Shown: positions 48,704 through 58,954 of the stretch, piece by piece
Layout: every line of letters starts with the position of its first letter
How positions within the stretch are numbered: the stretch's first letter is position 1
Assembly (NCBI GenBank): GCA_037976565.1
Contig: CP137672.1
Coordinates: forward strand, 31,579,597 to 31,643,596
DNA: 64,000 nucleotides
Direction: 5' to 3'
Source: Mesocentrotus franciscanus
Lineage: Eukaryota; Echinodermata; Echinoidea; Camarodonta; Strongylocentrotidae
Position numbers and translations under genes: made by a program
The notes under the pieces: model-generated
Database searches by the model: none
What the model was told of the DNA's origin: nothing
What the model saw: only the letters and a program-made list of their open reading frames with translations

Positions 48704-50976
48704 ATTAATACAACATCGTTATTGTCTTTCAGATGGATCTGTATTCATGCCCAACCACTGCCCAATTGCATTTTCTAAAATAGGAACTATAATTTGTTTG
48801 GGTGTGCAAATTTAGCAATAGGTAATGATCAAGTTTTACACGTTAGGGGGTACACCTACATCATCTTGACAAAAAATATAAATATATGTCTATTCGTACG
48901 ATATTTTTAAAAAGAAAATGCACATAAAAAATATCCTACGAAAAGTTTTGAGTTAACTTTTTTTACATTAATTTTTTTATTTGTTTGTGGCAGCCAATGT
49001 TTCAGTACGAATGGGAACATTGTGAATGCATTGTGTGTATGCAATGTGAATAGTAGTTTATATAATAATTGTAAGCTCAGAAACACCTTTATTCTCCAAT
49101 TATAACACATGTTATTAGGAAAAACAGCCAAAACACATCGCTGTTATCAACTTACTATAGACAGTTCAGTCGTCGTATGATATCCTTCGTTGATAAGAGG
49201 GTAGAATAAGCACAGCAAACCAGGTATAAAACAATTTCACAAGAAAGTTATTCTGATTTATAATTATGAAAATTTAAGACCCTTTTCTCTCATACATGTA
49301 CCTTTTTTATACCGATGTTCAAACAAGACACTCATTCGCTAAGTGATCGTAGTCGAGTATTTAACGCACCTTTATTGTAGTCTCGGTCCGAGTACAGTAT
49401 ATTCAGGGACTCTCAGTGACATCCCCCCCTCCCTCTCTCTCTCTCTATCTCTCTCTCTAATGTCCACACAACACTTTCTCTTGGCGTCGCTTTCTATATT
49501 TCTTCTTTCCCTCAACTCTCCCAGTTTGTCTGCATTCACATTACTATATATCTCTCTTTCTCTGTGTATAAAGTGTAATGCATCAAATTATACATTACCA
49601 AAGGAATTCCTTTATTAACATTCATAATGAAATTTATTGTGTTCCTTTTACCGGAAAAATGGTAATTACAATTAACAGATAGATATTCAACATATTGTAC
49701 TGTTAAACCAACACGGAATATAAGTTTATATAACTAGCCAAGTATTAGTGCAATACAAGTACAGATGACAACTTATGTTGAAATAATAAGTTCATGGTTC
49801 AATTTCTTATCGTACAAAATGGAGATTGAAAGCTACATAATGTTTATTTCATTGGGTGTGTACATTGCAATAAATTTCATTTGACATTCTTCTTTCTCAT
49901 ATGAAGGCAATCGATTTGATCTGTTCCTTAATATCATGATACGTTACAAATAATTTGTACACGCAATATACACTTGCTTTACTCAGATTAAGTTCACTGA
50001 AATAAACTATATTAATACTTTTGATTTGATTTCAGTGGAGTAGCTGCAATGGGACGCCCTCGCCCCCTCCCATTACATGGCATTATGGGATAAGAGGGAT
50101 AGAGAGAGAGAGAGAGAGAGAGCTAGAGAGGGGTGAGAGAGAGTGAGAGAGAGAGAGAAAAAAAAACTCCGTTATTTGATGGCCTTGATCTCTCGCACTT
50201 CATCCATCAACAACGAGTAGAACAGTTGCCTCCCTCCTGCCCCACCCGACGATGCCAAGAGGTTATACTCCTTGATGACCTCTCATGGACTTGTACGCTA
50301 TGCCACTGAATATGGGTTCATAGAGAGAAATTACGAGAATTATCTTTAAGTCGATGAGATAGCTCCTAAACAATTTATGAGAAAAGCATCATCCACCTTT
50401 AATTAACGCAATTTGGCTGTTAATAACAAGAGAGTATGGTATCGAAAGGGTAAGAAACTTCCATAAGAAGGTATCAAAAGCGAAACAATTTTTGAGATAA
50501 ACATCCACCACCATTAATGACAACAGAGTATAGTATCGAAAGGGTAAGAAACTTCCATATGAACGTATATTGCATGATTCTGGATTACAGTATTAAAAGA
50601 CTACTCATCAATCAAAAATTGTAATCATTCCGGATACAATTATTTTATCAGATAATTACTTGAATTAAAATGGATCAAAAGTTTCGACAGGTCGTAAAAT
50701 TGTGTTTCTTTACATCAACATAACAGATAATTTAATCACATTAATCATGAACTGCACTGTCATCAAAGTTCATATTTATGCTGAATTCGCCTTTAGTATC
50801 ATCTTTCAACACGAAAATATAAGAAAAATTCAGAAAGATAATTGTTTTTGTTTTTAATTACCTGACTACTAAGGACACATGTGTATGCTTTTAAGTCACC
50901 AACGGGGACCGACAGCTTAGAGTCCTCTCCGAAAGATTTGGTAATGAGGATTAATGCCTTATCAAAGATCACTAAC
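48704..50976. other. Unit D spacer, non-coding
   Basis: Carries the unit blocks in order: CAATGTTTCAG (48993), TAAGTGATCGTAGT (49341), a CT tract (49431-49458), the empty LINE site CAACATATTGTACTGTTAAA (49689-49708), TTTCAGTGGAGTAGCTGC (50031) and GA tracts (50101-50157). No gene seen. Confidence 0.6.
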
Positions 50977-51041
50977 GCATCGACTTGGTTTCGAGCCTGG
51001 GGACTCCCGGTTGCGAGACCACTGCTCTACCACTGAGCCAA
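50977..51041 (-). repeat. tRNA-like sequence (unit D copy)
   Basis: The same element as at 17415 and 32871: A box GGCTCAGTGGTAGAGC is intact, B box GGCTCGAAACC has one change. An A tract follows it. The acceptor arms do not pair well. Confidence 0.5.
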
Positions 51042-51460
51042 AAAAAAAACGTTTGGTGAATAAATGTCGATTGGCTCTTAAATCGAATTTGTCTAGACTA
51101 CATTTTGCATTAATTCTATTCGAGAGTAGCTCATAAATAATACCTTTTCCTTATCAAAATTATACCAAAGATAATATCCTTCTCTTTCTCTTTTTAATAC
51201 GTTAACAATAGAGAATTCTTGAATACCCTAAAAAGAATCAATATACATTCTCTTTTTAGAAACATGCACTGATAATACCTGATCACAGAACTGAAAATAC
51301 GTATTTTCAGTTCTGTGCACCTGTCCCACCGCGAATTTGAGGTCACACACAAACCATGTACAATTCAATATTTCAACTGTTGAAAGGCCACGAACCAGAA
51401 ACTGGACAATGTGTTTCGAAATTCCACTCCCCCACATACATGCGTTAATTGTACATCGAA

Positions 51461-51610
51461 ATGCTTTGATACTTCAACAGCAGTTATCATGACTGTATCA
51501 ACACAGGAAAATGCTTTAATACTTCAACAGCAGTTATCATAATTGTATCAACACAGGGAAAAGCTTTAATACTTCAACAGCAGTTATCATAACTGTATCA
51601 ACACAGGGAA
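51461..51610 (+). repeat. Tandem repeat, three copies of a 50-bp unit
   Basis: Starts at 51461, 51511 and 51561 with ATGCTTTRATACTTCAACAG and a few substitutions between copies. Other units carry a single copy at the matching place (for example near 34169 and 33359), so the array expanded in unit D. Confidence 0.9.
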
Positions 51611-51814
51611 ATGCTTTATGCTCTAGGCCTGCATAATATCGAGAGTAGTGCGACTCTTTCTCAAACATTATCTTTACTCATTACAAATTCTCATTGCTCA
51701 TGAACTATTAACACATTCAAATTTATTCGCCATTAACTAAAAGCCGCGACATATTTCAAAGTAATGCTCTGTGTGTGCGTTGTGTGTGTGTGGGGGGGGG
51801 TGCGTGAGTGAAGT

Positions 51815-53010
51815 TACAAAAATATATAGCTGAATTTATAGAGGAAGAAAAAAACTTAGCATTAAAGGTAGGCAAGTTGAATTTGCACCTACAAAAGTGG
51901 GAAGAGTTAACAGTGAATAAGAATATGAATGTGAACAGGTATGATGTATCCAGTGTTGTGAGCGTGTTAATCTGTGTTATTTTTCATGAATGATGGTAAT
52001 AACTAAATTCAGTATGTTTTTATTATAATTAGACAAATTTAGTGATTTCATTCTATTATTCTTCTTCTTTGCTCACTGTTTTGTGAATAATTTATTTGTG
52101 TTATGAAAACGAAATGAAAATTTGTATTTGTATTGAAGTATTTACATAGATTTTTATGTAATGATGTATTCTGAATGAAATCTCTAATAATTTTGTTTAA
52201 ATAAATTTACAATGTCCAGAGGATTGATAAAGACTTGGACGCCAATGCAGTGCAGGGTAACTAGCTGGGGAAAATGTATACACATGGTAGCTCTCAATCT
52301 TTTTTTGTAGCATTGATGTGTATTGCAATGTCAGGTGCAAGATCCGAAAGGAATGTCATTGATGATGGATTAGTGATATTCTTTCTTTTTATGTGTATCT
52401 AATCAATGCGCATTAGTGTTTTCTTTAATATGTACATCTAATCAAGGAAGGTTTAGGTGTGTTGGATTCTTAGGAGTTAGGATGTTAGGTATGCGGGTTA
52501 GATGTATGGGTGGATGCTGTTGTGCGAATGGCGTATTTGTACAGTGTTCTACTGTTCTATGTGTTGAGTGGATAAGTGTTGTGTTTGGAGTGTCTTTGGT
52601 GTGGTCTTGCTGGAGTTCCAGTGTTGTGAGCGTGTGAATCTGTGTATGTTTTGTGATGCGAGAGCTTGTGTAGTGTGAATGTGAATGTTAACGGGGGGGG
52701 GGGTTAAGTAGTAGAAGGGGTGGAGGGGTGGCGGGCTTAGGGTGCATTGTATACAAATATGTATTATGTTATTTTGTTTGTAATAACTAAGTTCAGTATG
52801 TTATTATTATTATTATTAGAACACTTTAGTGATTTCATTCTATTATTCCCCTTCTCTGCTCACTGTTTTGTGAATATAGTTTATTTATGTTACGAAAACG
52901 AAATGAAGATCTGTATTTGTATGGCATTATTTACAATGATTGTTATGTATTGATTTATTTTAAATGAAATCTCTAATAAAAAAACCTATTGAAGAAAAAA
53001 AAAGTGAGTG
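51815..53010. other. Unclassified 1.2-kb insertion with an internal direct repeat
   Basis: It sits inside the GT tract that other units keep uninterrupted (for example 17839-17892). The phrase CCAGTGTTGTGAGCGTGT occurs at 51951 and 52618. About 350 bp after each copy are alike, ending in GAAATCTCTAATAA (about 52179 and 52967). The first part has a 61-codon frame rich in Glu, Lys and Leu (51808-51993), possibly the end of a retroelement protein. No terminal inverted repeats. The internal repeats could be LTR-like or a tandem duplication. Confidence 0.45.
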
Positions 53011-53078
53011 TATATGATGTTGATGTGTGTTGGGGGATCAAATTCTCACGTCATCCCTAGCGACGTTCCCTTTATATT

Positions 53079-53241
53079 AGGGACTTTTAGATTTTACACG
53101 ACGAGAACGTGGACTGCCACGGTGACATCCTTTTAAGGTAATGTGACGTCCTTTTAAGGCACTGCCGGGCATGGGCCAGTGCCTTGAAAGAATGGCACAC
53201 GTGGCAGTCCACTACGTCGACGTGCAAATCTAAAAGTCCCT
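53079..53241. mobile_element. Fold-back MITE, family F1, copy 3
   Basis: Ends AGGGACTTTTAGAT and ATCTAAAAGTCCCT. ATT lies on both sides (53076-53078 and 53242-53244). The unoccupied site CCCTTTATATTCTTGAC is present in unit A near 17927, which fixes both boundaries. The arms are more diverged than in copies 1 and 2. Confidence 0.88.
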
Positions 53242-53395
53242 ATTCTTGACAAAGAACGAACTACTCCACTTCCAGAAATAAAACATCATCTTGGGGCGGG
53301 GGGAGTAGGAAGTGTGAGCTCTTTGCAATACTTCCTCGTAGAAAAGTTGACAAATTACATGTATGTTCAAGTTTTGAAATAGACTAAATTTGAAT

Positions 53396-53695
53396 ATAAT
53401 AATAATAATAATAGTTCAGTTCTTGTATAGCGCATAATACGTTATGAAATAACATCTCTATGCGCTTCCAAAGAGCTTTGGAAATTATTACCCTAGCTTT
53501 AGCTCCGGCAGCCGATATCAGCGCACAGTGCATTTCAAGGAATAATCCTACCAGGTACCCATTTACCTCACCTGGGTTGAGTGTGGCAAATGTAGATCAA
53601 TATCTTGCCAAAGGACATTAGTGCCGCGGCGGGACTCGAACCGCGGACCTTGTGATCGATAGTCCGGTGACGTATCCACTCGACCACAACACCTC
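53396..53695 (-). mobile_element. tRNA-derived SINE, 300 bp
   Basis: On the - strand the 5' end (53695) has a tRNA-like head with A-box-like TGGTCGAGTGGAT and B-box-like GGTTCGAGTCCC. A body follows, then a 3' tail of ATT repeats at 53396. A 6-bp duplication TTGAAT flanks it (53390-53395 and 53696-53701). The unit B paralogue near 33952 shows the empty site, AATTTGAATGAGACAAAC. It lies about 140 bp beyond the stop codon of TLR-4. Confidence 0.85.
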
Positions 53696-53838
53696 TTGAA
53701 TGAGACAAACATAATTATGAAGACGCATGTCACGTCGGATTTGCCTGCATGTATATACACTAATCTCGATGCAAGGAACACGTCATGACACGCGCTCTTC
53801 CATGAAAGTGTAAGAAGACACGTTTGTTTGATCTGTTA

Positions 53839-56589
53839 CTAAACTGGAATCACATTATTCATTTCCCTGTTAGCCCTCATGCTCTTCTCAAAGTTTGCCC
53901 AGAAGAGTTCTTGTCCATCTTCATCATCATCCACCCACAGCAAATAAGGTTTGTTCCGACTCAGCAACAGCCTTACAAGATACGGTAGGTGGTCATCATC
54001 GACGTTCTCTAAGAATATGAGGATGACTTTCTCCAACTTGGTGTCATTCATATGCTCCACGGCCATACGGAGTTTGGTCATGAACCAGGTATCCTCCACT
54101 GACTGATTGCTAAGCAACAAGACCGTCTTGTAACTGTTCTCGATGACGTCGTAGATGGCGTTTAAGTAGAAAGACCCTGGATGGAGGCCACTATCCCCAA
54201 AAACGATGTGCTCCAGATGTGGCATCCTCCCCTGCAGGAATGGCTCCATTCTTTCGTTGATCCACCACCCATCATCTTCACGGAACATAAGGTTAAGCTG
54301 ATACTCGTAGTCCTCATGACCTTGATTTTCAGTGTTTTCTTGATACCCAAGGATGGCCAACTTTAAGAGAAATAGTTTGTGGTTCAGCCACCATCGCTTT
54401 CGGTACACGAGGACACTTAGCGACAGAACGGTCACGATTGCCAAAGATACACCTACAATAAGATAGATATTGACTCCGCAGTAATCTTTAGGATGGAACG
54501 ACCAGATAGTCTGATATCTAAGCGATTTGAAGGAAGTGCTAGAGCAATGAGTCTCATTTCTTTGATCGATTGTTGTATTCACCTTGTCCAGCCATTCCCT
54601 GAACCACGCAAGTTGGCAGGTACATGTGAAGGGATTGCTCGCAATGATTAACACCTTTAGACTTGTTGGTATTAGTGTATAAGGTTCTATCGTGGAGATT
54701 TGATTATTCTGGAGGTATAGATACTGGAGATTGGGAGTTCTAGAAAATAATTGCTTCTCGATAACTGTAATAGAGTTTGAATTTAGTTTCAGGGTACGTA
54801 AATTCTGTAAATCCTGAAAAGCTTTCTCGGGAAAGATTCTAATAAAATTTTCGGCCAACGAAAGATATGTTAGTGACGTGAGGTTCCTAAATATTCCCGA
54901 GTCAATTTCTTGTATGTGACACTCAAACAGATCTAGCTCATGAAGATTCCATAGTGTGTTAAATGCGTTAGGAACGTGGTGGAAATCATAGAACAAGTTC
55001 TTTTGCAGTTGTAGGGTGTGCAACGAGACCAGTCCTGAAAACAGTGATCTATTGCTTTTAAATTGGACTAGATCTTCGGCTTTGATGTAAGTTCTGGCTA
55101 AATTTAGAGTCCTCAGCGCCGACGTATGACTAAATTGGCCAATGGAAGTAATTTCTAAGCGACTATGAAGATAGGACATATCGAGGAATAGTAGTTGATT
55201 CATGTTTCTGAAAGAATTAGACATGGTGAATCCGACCAAATTTTTCATTATGATCTTTTCCAAAGAACTGGTTTCTTCAAAGGCATCAACAGATATTTTG
55301 AGAAACTTATTCCTGGTGAAATCAAGAAATTTTAGATCTTTTAAACCAACGAACGTATTTCTGTTCACGGAGTTAAGGTTGTTATTTTTCAAGATAAGAC
55401 TTTGAAGATTTGTTGCGTTCCATGGTATAGTTTTGATTTCATGCATGTTGGTTTGATAGAATCTCAAAGTGCTGAGACAGTGGCTTCCGTCGAACCATTG
55501 AGGATCTAATACAGCAATGTCATTACATGACAAATCAATGCTCTCAAGCTTTTCGGCGCAAGCAAAAGATCCTCGTGGAAGCGACTTAATTTTGTTTACA
55601 TCTAGTCCCAAATGAACCAGCGACTTCAATCCACAAAATGACTCGTTATGAAGACTAGATAAATGATTGGATCCAATGTCTAGTACCTGGAGTTTTTCGA
55701 AACCATCCAGGGCATACTTTGGAATACTTATCAATTTGTTGTATTGTAGATAAAGTTTTATCATACCTGGAAAAAGATCTCTTGGTATTTCCGATGTATT
55801 CATGGGTACAATAGATGTTATGCCCGATAACGTTATGGTCGCTTTTACTATTGCCTTGTTTCCCAGAAATGACTCGGCGTGGAATTTAGCCAATGATATA
55901 TTATTGATGAGTAAATTTACTGCTGGTAGATCCGTGAAAACGGCACGAGGAAGACTCTTTATTTCGTTATAATTCAAGTTGAATCTATTGAAGGAGCAAT
56001 TCCGTAAAGCTACAAAATCTCCTTGCTCTAGTGATCTGACTTTATTAAAAGACAAATCAAAACGTGACAAACTCTTACATCCGTATGCGTGCTCCCCATC
56101 CTTTGCAAACTGAGTAGCTCGCAGATTGTTTCCAAAGATGCAAGGAATGCCCTTGAGTCTATTATGATGTAGGATTAGCGAGGATAGATGAACATTCTTC
56201 TCCAGGAGGGAAATGGGTAGGACACCGATACTGTTGCGATGGAGCATTAATACCTTAAGTAGCAGGAGAGCATGAAATGTTTCATTCTCAATGAGGTAGA
56301 TGGAGTTATAACTAACGTCTAAAGTTTCTAGCTGTGTATAGTTCACGAACGATTTGTCCAGGAGCATAGAGATGTTATTATCAGAAACGTTGAGGGAACG
56401 CAAGTCGTGTGGAAGATTCCGGGGAACCGATGTAAGACCACGATATGAGCAATTGGCGCTAAGGTCACTCGAGTTTTCCGAGCACGTATGATTAAGAGTT
56501 ATGCTGGTGCGATCCATCACAACACCATATAGCAAAGTGAATCCACACAGTACTACGAATCTTATCGCGTGAGCGTACACAGCCATCAT
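53839..56589 (-). CDS. Toll-like receptor TLR-4, single exon, 916 aa
   Basis: A close paralogue of TLR-1 with the same plan: signal peptide (about 1-26), LRRNT, about 22 LRRs, LRRCT (NPFTCTCQLAWF), transmembrane segment (YLIVGVSLAIVTVLSLSVLV) and a TIR domain with GDSGLHPG and LFW. The start is the first ATG of the MMAV pair (56589); the frame extends only to an upstream TTG. Substitutions against TLR-1 are spread through the LRRs, while the TIR is nearly the same. A fold-back MITE and a SINE lie in the 3' flank. No stop or frameshift, so it is probably functional. The number 4 is positional in this window and does not mean orthology to vertebrate TLR4. Confidence 0.95.
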   Translation of the reverse strand: MMAVYAHAIRFVVLCGFTLLYGVVMDRTSITLNHTCSENSSDLSANCSYRGLTSVPRNLPHDLRSLNVSDNNISMLLDKSFVNYTQLETLDVSYNSIYLIENETFHALLLLKVLMLHRNSIGVLPISLLEKNVHLSSLILHHNRLKGIPCIFGNNLRATQFAKDGEHAYGCKSLSRFDLSFNKVRSLEQGDFVALRNCSFNRFNLNYNEIKSLPRAVFTDLPAVNLLINNISLAKFHAESFLGNKAIVKATITLSGITSIVPMNTSEIPRDLFPGMIKLYLQYNKLISIPKYALDGFEKLQVLDIGSNHLSSLHNESFCGLKSLVHLGLDVNKIKSLPRGSFACAEKLESIDLSCNDIAVLDPQWFDGSHCLSTLRFYQTNMHEIKTIPWNATNLQSLILKNNNLNSVNRNTFVGLKDLKFLDFTRNKFLKISVDAFEETSSLEKIIMKNLVGFTMSNSFRNMNQLLFLDMSYLHSRLEITSIGQFSHTSALRTLNLARTYIKAEDLVQFKSNRSLFSGLVSLHTLQLQKNLFYDFHHVPNAFNTLWNLHELDLFECHIQEIDSGIFRNLTSLTYLSLAENFIRIFPEKAFQDLQNLRTLKLNSNSITVIEKQLFSRTPNLQYLYLQNNQISTIEPYTLIPTSLKVLIIASNPFTCTCQLAWFREWLDKVNTTIDQRNETHCSSTSFKSLRYQTIWSFHPKDYCGVNIYLIVGVSLAIVTVLSLSVLVYRKRWWLNHKLFLLKLAILGYQENTENQGHEDYEYQLNLMFREDDGWWINERMEPFLQGRMPHLEHIVFGDSGLHPGSFYLNAIYDVIENSYKTVLLLSNQSVEDTWFMTKLRMAVEHMNDTKLEKVILIFLENVDDDHLPYLVRLLLSRNKPYLLWVDDDEDGQELFWANFEKSMRANREMNNVIPV

Positions 56590-57945
56590 TAGTTCCAAAC
56601 AACAGGTCGCTGATACTGAATTGATGGAAATTAAGTGAAGGACAATCGAAGTAGTACTAGTTCCCTAAAGATGATTACGATGAGTCAGCCCTTTTGTTCT
56701 AAAAATGAAACCTAGGCCTATCCTAAAAGGAAATTTCCACGTTAGAACGATAGTGTCTTTGCGGCTGCTGTAGAAATAGTGTTTCATATGCCTTCTCAAT
56801 ATTTGTTAGTTTGACTGCTAAAAAAAGGATTTTTCCATCACATACCCAGAATATCACAACTTGATGTAATAGTTAGAGTGATTTAAGCATCATTTCTACC
56901 TTTAGCCTACCAAGCTGCTACAAGAGTTGACTGGATGGTCAGCTTTTGCTTCCCAAGGAGGTCGATAGGCCAAATCAGCAGGTATGAAAATTCAGTAGTT
57001 CCTACAACTGTGCTCTTGACTGTCCCTCTGGTTCTTTTCGTTCATTTGTCCTATTAGGTATGCGCTTTTCAGTCTCAGATCTCTGTAACACCATTACATT
57101 AACTCATTTCCAGCTAAGTCATTTTCCTTGACTTTTGAAACAAGCAACTAACTTCCTTACGCCAAATGTGCAGTGTCGATACACCTCGTAAGATTGCAGT
57201 CCATAGACTCGTTTCTCGGCAAAGATTTACGACTTGTATAAAATTAGATCCTTCATCAGCAGACTTGCTACAAGATTGTTCTCATCAAACCGACCTTTCT
57301 CAAGCTTCTTAAGCACGTCAATTATCTTTTTATTCCGCTTTTTCTGATCATCACGATCAACATTGTTCCTCTTCCCTCATCTTGGTGTGTATTATTTTAG
57401 GAATTAATCCTCACAAAGCAACGTGTGCTGAGTCAAACATGCTTTAAGTTCAGGTATTATTTCGAATGAGACAAGAGTCAAGATTGTGAAACACCTTGAG
57501 ATGCAAAATAAAATGAAGCGTCGGTTAAGCCACGTGATCAGTTTGTTAATTACATTATGTGATCAGTGAAAAAAATAACATTGAAAACAACTTCAATCGG
57601 GCGGTCGGTGATAGATAAGAAAATGACCATGCTTAATGTCGAGCAAACAAAGAACTGTGATACTAAGCTTTCGAGGAGAAATAACGCCCCAAGGATTAAA
57701 TCAAATAGATTTAATGCTTAAGTATCTCATTATCTCAAGAAACGATTACTTTACGGCCTGCGGCTGATATTTTTGGCCTTTATCTCGTTCTTATAGGCAA
57801 TTTTCAAGTTTCGATATGTACATGTATTAACTGATTAATATGAATATCACATTGAATAAAAACAAAACTAGTTAATAGACAAATTTGGTTAATAACGCCC
57901 CAGAGGTGTCTCTTTTGTAGAAGGGTGAAGGGGGAAGGGGTGATT
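56590..57945 (-). promoter_or_regulatory. Conserved 5' flank of TLR-4, putative promoter region
   Basis: Related to the TLR-1 flank over about 1.2 kb, with the E-box CACGTG at 57531-57536 at nearly the same distance from the start as in TLR-1 (about 0.93 kb). Similarity fades near 57830, and the L-b LINE remnant found upstream of TLR-1 and TLR-2 is absent. Confidence 0.45.
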
Positions 57946-58116
57946 CAAGGGCGTGCACCCCTTTTTCTGGACATTCTTAGAGCCTTGTCAGCAATTGGCA
58001 AAACTACTATTTTTTTATTTTTTATTTTTTTTTGGGGGGTACTTGTTCGAAGATGTTTGGGTAGCAAATTTGGTCTGGACCCCCTCCCTTCCCAAAATAG
58101 TCTGGCTTCGCCCTTG
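57946..58116. mobile_element. Candidate short DNA element with CAAGGGCG ends
   Basis: CAAGGGCG at the left and CGCCCTTG at the right are inverted, and CCCCT-rich blocks lie inside, as in some hAT MITEs. No 8-bp target duplication is visible, so this is tentative. Confidence 0.35.
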
Positions 58117-58633
58117 CAGGACACCAATAATTCTGATATCTCCAAAGATTGAAATTTTCACTCCACTTGTATTGAACTTTGTTGCATATTTTCCTCCCTT
58201 CGGTGTGTCAGGTGTGAACTGCAGTCCTCTGTGGTGAACTCCTCCATCAGTTATAATTACAGCTTACTTAACCGATACGAGTTGGTGTTATCTCACGGTA
58301 TGATAAAATATTAAAGAAGCCTGGAAGTACAAGAGCACCAGATTGTAAGATTTTAATGATCTGTTATGTTAAGAAGTGGATCGCGACACACCTCCAAAAA
58401 GGACCGGGTCTTGCCTCTCTCTGCTGCCATGTTTTTCGCTCCTGCAGTTGAGAGTTTTGTGAAAAGTTGTTGGTGAGTCATCGATGATCAATTAATGCAT
58501 TTCAAATGGTAAGCTGTCTGTGATTCCAGCGTCCAAATACAAATACAGAGTGTATACATGAAAGAGGATTTGGAGGAAGTGAACCTAGTCGTCCAAGCTT
58601 TCCGTGCGGAGTGTTGCCAATTTTAAGATCAAG
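58117..58633. other. Spacer before the unit E SEC14-like relics, non-coding
   Basis: No gene, repeat family or transposon end was recognised. The last 50 bp resemble the leader just upstream of exon 1 in unit A. Confidence 0.35.
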
Positions 58634-58954
58634 ATGAGCGGCTTCCCGGGTAACTATCATATGATGAGAAGGAAAAATTAAGAAAAGTACAGAATATTAT
58701 ATAACTGACATTCAACCAACGAGAACACATTGTCCTGTAATGGGAAGTTCAGCTTGTTAAGACTCCCAATCGAATCACATAATCAAATGTAGTGTTGTAT
58801 TGATGCAAACTTAGGGTTACATGATTGAAGTTGTCACGAACATTTCCGTCGATTAATTTACCTGTTATATTTCTTTTCACTTAGTTCAAGGAAAATGTTT
58901 CAGACGTTTTTGAGCCAGAACATGACAATGTCTTACTCTTGTAGTTTCATAAAG
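58634..58954 (+). pseudogene. SEC14-like pseudogene, unit E (exons 1 and 2)
   Basis: Exon 1 starts ATGAGCGGCTTCCC as in the intact gene but is then diverged and frameshifted, reaching a stop before its donor site. Exon 2 (58885-58954) keeps its length of 70 nt and splice sites (FKENVSDVFEPEHDNVLLL) but has an internal TAG. Exons 3-10 are absent. Confidence 0.85.

Noticed and set aside
51461..51610. CRISPR-like repeat array
   Set aside because: It is a head-to-tail tandem repeat without spacers, in eukaryotic DNA.
52416..52637. 73-codon Cys/Val-rich ORF
   Set aside because: It lies between the direct repeats of an unclassified insertion and has no signal peptide plus spaced-cysteine pattern that would support a real peptide gene.
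57946..58116. Firm hAT call for the CAAGGGCG-ended block
   Set aside because: The flanking 8 bp (GGTGATTC and CAGGACAC) do not match, so it is listed only as a candidate.
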